Shown here in pieces: positions 44,205 to 48,719 of a stretch of 48,719 nucleotides of DNA (position 1 is the first letter of the stretch; the number at the start of each line of letters is the position of its first letter). The notes below the pieces were generated by a model that had not been told where the DNA came from, did no database searches, and saw only the letters and a program-made list of their open reading frames with translations. The position numbers were made by a program, and so were the translations under genes. Where the stretch lies: assembly GCF_022511165.1 (NCBI RefSeq), contig NZ_JAFLSB010000006.1:1-48719 (forward strand). Direction: 5' to 3'. The DNA comes from Helicobacter sp. (lineage in GTDB: Bacteria > Campylobacterota > Campylobacteria > Campylobacterales > Helicobacteraceae).

Positions 44205-45353
44205 ATGGGAGAAGCTATTAAAAATACAAAGGTTGGAGGACTTGCAGGCGTTAATGCAGGGCAATCTGCTATTTGCACCGTTGGCACAGGACACGGATTA
44301 AATTATCGAGGCTATGATATTTATGATTTGGCGCGTGAGTGCGAGTTTGAAGAAGTTGCCTATTTGCTTTTGCGAGAAAAATTGCCCAATAAAGCAGAGC
44401 TAGAATCTTTTAAAAAAGAACTTATAGGCGCAAGAGCTTTGCCTCAAAAGCTTAAAGATACATTGAAGCTTTTGCCTAAAGATGCGCACCCTATGGATAT
44501 TATGCGCACTGCTTGTTCTATGCTTGGCTGTCTTGAGCCAGAATCTTATGATGTAATGAAAGCATCTTTCCCAATGCAACAAAAGATTGGCGTAAGACTT
44601 CTAGGTATTTTTCCTTCAGTGCTTGCGTATTGGCATCATTATCACACAAGCGGTAAGGAGATTAGCACAGATTCTAAGCAAGATACTATTGCCGGATATT
44701 TCCTTGAAATACTCCACCAAAAGCCACCAAAAGATTTGTGGATTAAAGCAATGCACGTAAGTCTTATTTTGTATGCTGAACACGAATTTAATGCAAGCAC
44801 CTTTACTGCGCGTGTAATTACTGCGACAATGTCAGATGTGTATTCAGGTATCACAGGGGCTATTGGTGCGCTTAGAGGTCCATTGCACGGCGGTGCGAAT
44901 GAAGCAGCAATGGAGCTTATCGCAGAGTATAAATCACCCAAAGAAGCAGAGCAAGGGATTTTAGACAAGCTTGCAAGAAAAGATAAGATTATGGGCTTTG
45001 GACATCGTGTATATGTCAAGTCTGACCCACGCAATGTTGTTATTAAAGAATGGAGCAAGAAATTAAGCGAAGATGTGGGTGATACAAAGGGGCTTTATCC
45101 TATCAGTGAAGCGATAGAAAAGGTAATGTGGGATCAAAAGAAACTCTTCCCTAATTTGGATTTTTATAGTGCCTCTGCTTATCATTTTATGGGAATCCCA
45201 ACGCCTTATTTTACGCCAATTTTCATCTTTTCACGCACTTCAGGTTGGTTAGCACATATTTTTGAGCAAAGAGCGAATAATAAACTTATCCGCCCAAGTT
45301 CAGAATATATAGGACCAGACAATAAAGCATTTGTGCCAATGCAAAATCGCTAA
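44205..45353 (+). CDS. prpC: 2-methylcitrate synthase
   Basis: 382 residues, citrate-synthase fold. GLNYRGYDIYDLA near the start, GPLHGGANEAAMELI and MGFGHRVYVKSDPRN (catalytic His and Arg) and the C-terminal RPSSEYIGP match. The short form, with no N-terminal regulatory arm, and the neighbours prpB and prpD favour 2-methylcitrate synthase over citrate synthase: it joins propionyl-CoA to oxaloacetate. A strong AAAGGAGGT ribosome-binding site lies upstream. Confidence 0.94.
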   Translation: MGEAIKNTKVGGLAGVNAGQSAICTVGTGHGLNYRGYDIYDLARECEFEEVAYLLLREKLPNKAELESFKKELIGARALPQKLKDTLKLLPKDAHPMDIMRTACSMLGCLEPESYDVMKASFPMQQKIGVRLLGIFPSVLAYWHHYHTSGKEISTDSKQDTIAGYFLEILHQKPPKDLWIKAMHVSLILYAEHEFNASTFTARVITATMSDVYSGITGAIGALRGPLHGGANEAAMELIAEYKSPKEAEQGILDKLARKDKIMGFGHRVYVKSDPRNVVIKEWSKKLSEDVGDTKGLYPISEAIEKVMWDQKKLFPNLDFYSASAYHFMGIPTPYFTPIFIFSRTSGWLAHIFEQRANNKLIRPSSEYIGPDNKAFVPMQNR

Positions 45354-45381
45354 GATATTTTATTTTTACTAAGGAGTTACA

Positions 45382-46836
45382 ATGAGCCACGATATGGGTA
45401 TTTTAGAGACAAAACGACCAGAGTTTGATGAGTTACTTACAAAAATCGCGCGTTATGCGCTTGAGTTTGATATTAAATCTCCTCTTGCGTATGAAACAGC
45501 GCGCTACTGCCTTATGGATACGATTGGTTGCGGACTTTTAGCACTGAATTTCCCCGCTTGCACAAAGCTTTTGGGACCAGTGGTAGAAGGTGCAGAATTT
45601 CGCCCATTGGGGGCGAAGATTCCCGGGACAAGCTATCAGCTTGAGCCAGAGAGAGCAGCGTTTAATGTTGGCGCTATGGTGCGTTGGCTTGATTTTAATG
45701 ATACTTGGCTTGCAGCAGAGTGGGGACACCCAAGCGATAATTTAGGAGCGATTTGGGCAGTGGCTGATTATTTAAGCCGCAAAAATATTGCCGAAGGTAA
45801 AGCTCCCTTGCTCGTGAAAGATGTGCTTAAGGGAATGATTAAGGCTCACGAGATTCAAGGTGTTTTAGCACTTGAAAATAGCTTTAATAAAGTGGGCTTA
45901 GATCATGTATTGCTTGTGCGCATTGCTTCTACTGCAGTAGCTTGTGTGATGCTTGGGGGTAATTTTGAAGAAGTGCGCAACGCAGTGAGCCACGCTTTTA
46001 TTGATGGTGGTGCGCTTAGAACATATCGCCACGCTCCAAACACAGGTAGTCGCAAAAGTTGGGCAGCAGGTGATGCAAGCAGTAGAGGAGTGAATCTTGC
46101 GCTTAAAGCCCTAAGTGGTGAAATGGGCTACCCAAGTGCGTTAAGTGCGAAATTTTGGGGGTATGAAGATGTGAAGATGAAAGGACAAAAGCTTACAATT
46201 CCACAAGATTTTGGAAGCTATGTAATGGAGAATGTGCTTTTCAAAATCAGCTTCCCGGCAGAATTCCACGCTCAAACTGCGGTTGAAGCAGCTCTCAAAC
46301 TCCACGATAAAGTTAAAGACCGCTTGAATGATATAGAAAAAATCATCATCACTACTCAAGAATCTGGACATCGTATTATTAATAAGGTAGGCGAGCTTGC
46401 AAATCCTGCCGATAGAGATCATTGTATCCAATATATGGTGGCTGTGCCGCTTGTGTTTGGGCGATTGAGTGCAGAGGATTATGAAGATAGTGTGGCAAAA
46501 GACCCACGAATTGATGCCTTAAGAGATAAAATGGTTGTTGAAGTTGATGATCGCTATACAAGAGAGTATTTAGAGGCGGATAAGAGAAGTATCGCAAATG
46601 CGGTGCAAGTATTCTTTAAAGATGGCTCAAAGACTGATAAGGTGGAGGTTGAATATCCTATCGGGCATAAGAGACGCAGAGATGAAGGAATCCCTGTGCT
46701 TGTGAGCAAGTTTAAACGCAATATTGCTCTTAAACTTAGCCCTAAAAAATGTGCAATGATTGAGAAGCTTTGCAGCGACCAAAAGGCTTTAGAATCTACG
46801 CCATTTAATGAATTTAGCGATTTATTTGCTTTGTAA
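45382..46836 (+). CDS. prpD: 2-methylcitrate dehydratase
   Basis: 484 residues of the MmgE/PrpD family, normal length. Blocks are TARYCLMDTIGCGLLAL-like near the start, GAMVRWLDFNDTWLAAEWGHPSDNLGAI, HEIQGVLALENSFNKVG, AAGDASSRGVNLALKA and FPAEFHAQTAVEAALKLHD. It dehydrates 2-methylcitrate to methylaconitate without an iron-sulfur cluster. The hydration step back to 2-methylisocitrate would use aconitase (AcnB), not found here. It is last in the operon, with an AAGGAG site, 28 bases after prpC. Confidence 0.95.
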   Translation: MSHDMGILETKRPEFDELLTKIARYALEFDIKSPLAYETARYCLMDTIGCGLLALNFPACTKLLGPVVEGAEFRPLGAKIPGTSYQLEPERAAFNVGAMVRWLDFNDTWLAAEWGHPSDNLGAIWAVADYLSRKNIAEGKAPLLVKDVLKGMIKAHEIQGVLALENSFNKVGLDHVLLVRIASTAVACVMLGGNFEEVRNAVSHAFIDGGALRTYRHAPNTGSRKSWAAGDASSRGVNLALKALSGEMGYPSALSAKFWGYEDVKMKGQKLTIPQDFGSYVMENVLFKISFPAEFHAQTAVEAALKLHDKVKDRLNDIEKIIITTQESGHRIINKVGELANPADRDHCIQYMVAVPLVFGRLSAEDYEDSVAKDPRIDALRDKMVVEVDDRYTREYLEADKRSIANAVQVFFKDGSKTDKVEVEYPIGHKRRRDEGIPVLVSKFKRNIALKLSPKKCAMIEKLCSDQKALESTPFNEFSDLFAL

Positions 46837-46863
46837 TCGCCATTTTCACTTCTTGCTTTAATA

Positions 46864-46900
46864 AAGCCTAGCAGCTGCTAGGCTTAGATTCCAAGAATCT
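46864..46900 (+). terminator. Palindromes after prpD
   Basis: A perfect 22-base palindrome (half AAGCCTAGCAG, 46864-46885) is followed at once by AGATTC-CAA-GAATCT (46886-46900). Both could form hairpins, but no T run follows. The half-site AAGCCTAGC also occurs in the leader hairpin before the CoA-transferase, so the operon begins and ends with the same 9-mer. Confidence 0.5.
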
Positions 46901-47026
46901 CAAGCTAAAGATGAGCTACAAAACTCACTGATAATTTATATCCCTTTTATTGATATTGCCCTTATTTTTTCTTGCTTCTTAGTTTAATTATAAAATAATA
47001 TTTATCTTTATAAAATTTACTTTATA

Positions 47027-47126
47027 TTAATTTTTATACAATGTTACTTTTACTCAATAAAATTTTAATATTTATAAGAAGTTAAGTTTTATTTTAATTT
47101 TTTGTATATATAATGAAATTGTTTCT
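47027..47126 (+). promoter_or_regulatory. Repeated promoter segment, copy A
   Basis: 100 bases nearly identical (about nine in ten positions, with one single-base gap each way) to 48469-48568. It is extremely A/T-rich and ends with TATAATGAAATTGTTTCT; the TATAAT at 47109-47114 is a consensus -10, with transcription expected a few bases past it. It precedes the small membrane ORFs and the following outer-membrane protein. Confidence 0.7.
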
Positions 47127-47373
47127 AAGTTTTTTATCCTATTTAAATGCCCTAGCACCAATGACCCTATTTATAGTGGTAAGCCTCCATTTTAAAAAAA
47201 CAGATAGTGCGATAGTTGTTTTTTTGCAACTTGTGCTATCTGTTTTTGTATCATATCATTTTATGCAAAAGGAGCGTTATGATATTTGCCCTAGAGCACA
47301 TTTATATGTGGCTCATTTTTCTTATTATGCTTTGTGTCAATTATCTTATTTTTTCTTTCAAATATATGCGTAA
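47113..47373 (+). CDS. Possible small membrane protein (start inside -10 box)
   Basis: An 86-codon frame starting MKLFLSFLSYLNALAPMTLF, with two hydrophobic stretches. Its ATG overlaps the TATAAT box and lacks a ribosome-binding site, and it overlaps the better-supported next gene by 95 bases in another frame. The hydrophobic character gives some support as coding, but the frame may be accidental. If real, it may start later (Met17) or be leaderless. Confidence 0.25.
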   Translation: MKLFLSFLSYLNALAPMTLFIVVSLHFKKTDSAIVVFLQLVLSVFVSYHFMQKERYDICPRAHLYVAHFSYYALCQLSYFFFQIYA

Positions 47374-47665
47374 ATGGGAATTCTTAGTAGTATTAATGGG
47401 CTATATATGTATAGTAGCTGTGGTTTTGTGGGGGATTTCTTTTGCAGAGTCTATAAGCATAAGCTCTGTCTTTACTGCTTTGGGTGTCAATATGTGGATA
47501 ACGCTTTGTGTAGGAATATATGCGCTTTTTACTTGCTTTATCTTGGTTTTAGTTATTCAAAGAAAAAAGGAGCAAAAATATCTCTATATTCTTGTGGGTA
47601 TCATTTTGTGTTTATTTGTTGTAAATGTTGGGTATTATGGTGCAGATATGATTGAGGTATTGTAA
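47279..47665 (+). CDS. Small polytopic membrane protein, unknown
   Basis: 128 residues from the ATG at 47279 (MIFALEHIYMWLIFLIMLCV), which has AAAAGGAG 4 bases in front; a longer frame from 47216 lacks such a site. Three to four membrane helices are evident (about residues 8-28, 35-58, 67-90 and 100-120), separated by short basic loops (KYMRKWE, QRKKEQK). No family was recognised. It is transcribed with the outer-membrane protein at 47670, starting five bases after its stop, so a shared envelope role is plausible. The distance from the promoter implies a leader of about 160 bases. Confidence 0.55.
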   Translation: MIFALEHIYMWLIFLIMLCVNYLIFSFKYMRKWEFLVVLMGYICIVAVVLWGISFAESISISSVFTALGVNMWITLCVGIYALFTCFILVLVIQRKKEQKYLYILVGIILCLFVVNVGYYGADMIEVL

Positions 47666-47669
47666 AAAT

Positions 47670-48407
47670 ATGCGTGTAATATTCTTTTTTGCTTTTATTC
47701 TTTATAGCAATGCTTTTGCCTATACTTGTTATAGCTCACATTGCGAGGATATACGCGTAGGTTTAGGCATTCATCATAGCAGGACTTATGACACAGGTGC
47801 ATATCTTTCTTTGTATATTGGAGGGCATTGGGAGAGATTCTATCTCGCAGGGGGTGCGATGATAGGGCAGATGTATCCTAGCTTTGCCCCCACCATAGAT
47901 TCAAAGATTCAAAACTATAATTCTCTTTTGTTTTCAGCATACGCCCATATTGGTGCAAAGCTTGGCGGAGAGAATCCTCTTTTTCTTTATGTTGAGGCAC
48001 TCTTAGAGCGATATGATATTGGAGAAAACCACACTTTTAGTGCAAATCACACTTTTGTAGGTGCATATATGGCTTATCACGCAAGGTTAAGTAGCTCCAT
48101 AGTGCTTGAAGTAGGAGCAGGTATAAGCCCAAGCATACTTAGAAAATATGTAAGCGAGAGTGCAGAGAGGGGCTTCCTCTCTCAATCAAGCACTTTTGAT
48201 AGCAGCTTCCGCCTTGAGAGTTTCATTGGTATGCGTTTCAAACGCGGAAATACATATATCAAAAAGAGTGATATATCTGTGCGATTAAATGCTATCTTTT
48301 ATCATAATAGAATCTATGATTACACTCCTCTCATACTTCCTCCGCGCCAAGACTATGCAATAATGCTTGAATGCGCTATGAGCCTTGAGCATCTCCTTAG
48401 CTTTTAG
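47670..48407 (+). CDS. Outer-membrane beta-barrel protein, C-x4-C family
   Basis: 245 residues from the ATG at 47670, which gives a clean signal peptide MRVIFFFAFILYSNAFA; a TTG 6 codons upstream is possible. The mature part starts YTCYSSHCEDIRVGLGI, the same CxxxxC-then-strand pattern as the gene at 5023-5763, followed by the shared LLFSAYAHIGAKLGGENPLF. It alternates polar and hydrophobic residues in strands and ends SLEHLLSF. The gene follows a small membrane protein in the same transcript. No named family or function is recognised. Confidence 0.6.
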   Translation: MRVIFFFAFILYSNAFAYTCYSSHCEDIRVGLGIHHSRTYDTGAYLSLYIGGHWERFYLAGGAMIGQMYPSFAPTIDSKIQNYNSLLFSAYAHIGAKLGGENPLFLYVEALLERYDIGENHTFSANHTFVGAYMAYHARLSSSIVLEVGAGISPSILRKYVSESAERGFLSQSSTFDSSFRLESFIGMRFKRGNTYIKKSDISVRLNAIFYHNRIYDYTPLILPPRQDYAIMLECAMSLEHLLSF

Positions 48408-48451
48408 AATCTATATAGATTCTAAAAAGTAAAAATTATTTTTTTTTTTTT
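48402..48451 (+). terminator. Perfect 26-base palindrome and T13 run
   Basis: TTTTAGAATCTAT and its complement form a perfect 26-base palindrome (48402-48427), overlapping the stop codon of the outer-membrane gene. A run of thirteen T follows at 48439-48451. This is a credible rho-independent terminator, although the T run is 11 bases from the stem and may also act on the next promoter. Confidence 0.6.
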
Positions 48452-48468
48452 GTAGAATCTATTTTATG

Positions 48469-48568
48469 TTAATTTTTATACAATGTTACTTTTTTTAAAT
48501 AAAATTTTAATATTTATGATAAATTTAAGTTTTATTTTAATTTTTATAAATATAATGAAATTGTTTCT
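48469..48568 (+). promoter_or_regulatory. Repeated promoter segment, copy B
   Basis: The second copy of the 100-base segment at 47027-47126. TATAAT lies at 48551-48556, and the gene at 48620 begins about 60 bases later with AAGGAG in front. Immediately at its end GTTTCT (48563-48568) pairs with AGAAAC (48587-48592), a possible leader hairpin not shared with copy A. Confidence 0.7.
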
Positions 48569-48619
48569 TGAGATAAATGATTTCCTAGAAACATATATCT
48601 TGCTTTACAAGGAGTTTTT

Positions 48620-48719
48620 ATGAAAAAACTTAGTCTTGTTACAATTTTGTCTTTAGGATTAGCTTTTAGCCCGCTTTGCGCAGTAGAATCTAAAAAGAGT
48701 GTGGCACAAGATTTAAGTG
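48620..48719 (+). CDS. Exported protein, N-terminus only
   Basis: 33 codons are visible before the window ends. MKKLSLVTILSLGLAFSPLCA is a good signal peptide with an AxA-like end, and the mature part begins VESKKSVAQDLS. AAGGAG lies 5 bases in front of the ATG. It is probably a periplasmic or outer-membrane protein; nothing more can be said. It shares its promoter segment with the unit at 47279-48407, so the two are probably co-regulated. Confidence 0.65.
   Translation, partial: MKKLSLVTILSLGLAFSPLCAVESKKSVAQDLS

Noticed and set aside
44642..45058. 138-codon frame antisense to prpC
   Set aside because: Overlaps conserved citrate-synthase motifs; no start signals.
46900..47026. Remnant of an insertion or integration site at the prp operon right flank
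   Set aside because: Only A/T-rich sequence is visible, with no transposase piece, tRNA end or target duplication.
1..48719. tRNA, rRNA, CRISPR array, prophage or defence island
   Set aside because: No cloverleaf with a conserved T-loop, no regularly spaced repeats, and no integrase, transposase or defence-type genes were seen in either strand.

Overview
The window reads as chromosome of an enterohepatic-type Helicobacter (Campylobacterota). The DNA is AT-rich, most coding is in tightly packed operons, and several gene orders match ones I recall from Helicobacter pylori and Campylobacter jejuni: rnr/holA/rpsF/ssb/rpsR, purE/DUF3972/glyQ, comM/def/clpP/tig, and nifS/nifU/phase-variable glycosyltransferase/cdsA/dxr. 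Unlike H. pylori as I know it, it carries argB, a methylcitrate operon, a CetAB-like energy-taxis pair and a GGDEF-fold protein. I see no rRNA, tRNA, CRISPR array, prophage or insertion sequence.

Layout. 1-22182 is transcribed almost entirely leftward: a cut-off DUF268 gene and an MMPL exporter; rpsF-ssb-rpsR; holA; an outer-membrane protein; then a seven-gene chain purE-DUF3972-DUF89-glyQ-(Csd4-like carboxypeptidase with SH3 domains)-metallophosphoesterase-rnr, with thrC upstream. After a 644-base intergenic stretch come a second outer-membrane protein, an orphan CsoR-type repressor, a comM gene broken by one in-frame TAA, def, a degenerate GGDEF protein, clpP and tig. 22252-30572 is rightward: fliI, nifS-nifU, a glycosyltransferase switched OFF by a ten-G tract, a CoA-binding protein, cdsA-dxr and a paralogue of the second outer-membrane protein. 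argB and a hypothetical gene run left (30623-32096). Rightward again follow a hydroxyacid dehydrogenase, the PAS/chemoreceptor pair, luxS and an RND efflux pair. From 40669 an HTH regulator diverges from a four-gene propionate operon (CoA-transferase, prpB, prpC, prpD). The right edge (47000-48719) has small membrane ORFs, another outer-membrane protein and the start of an exported protein, with a near-identical 100-base promoter segment in front of each of the two units.

How it fits together. The propionate operon looks self-contained: a butyryl/4-hydroxybutyrate-type CoA-transferase takes the usual place of PrpE and would load propionate with CoA from another acyl-CoA, and PrpC, PrpD and PrpB would turn propionyl-CoA plus oxaloacetate into pyruvate plus succinate. 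Surface variation is a second theme: a poly-G tract inside a glycosyltransferase and A/T homopolymers placed in the promoters of two paralogous outer-membrane proteins and the energy-taxis pair. A third signal is the palindromic heptamer AGAWTCT. I count about ninety copies by eye, where base composition predicts about ten, and many of its copies form the stems of intergenic hairpins.

Limits: family calls are from motifs read by eye. No database search, promoter program or RNA folding was run, and gene numbers in other species are from memory.
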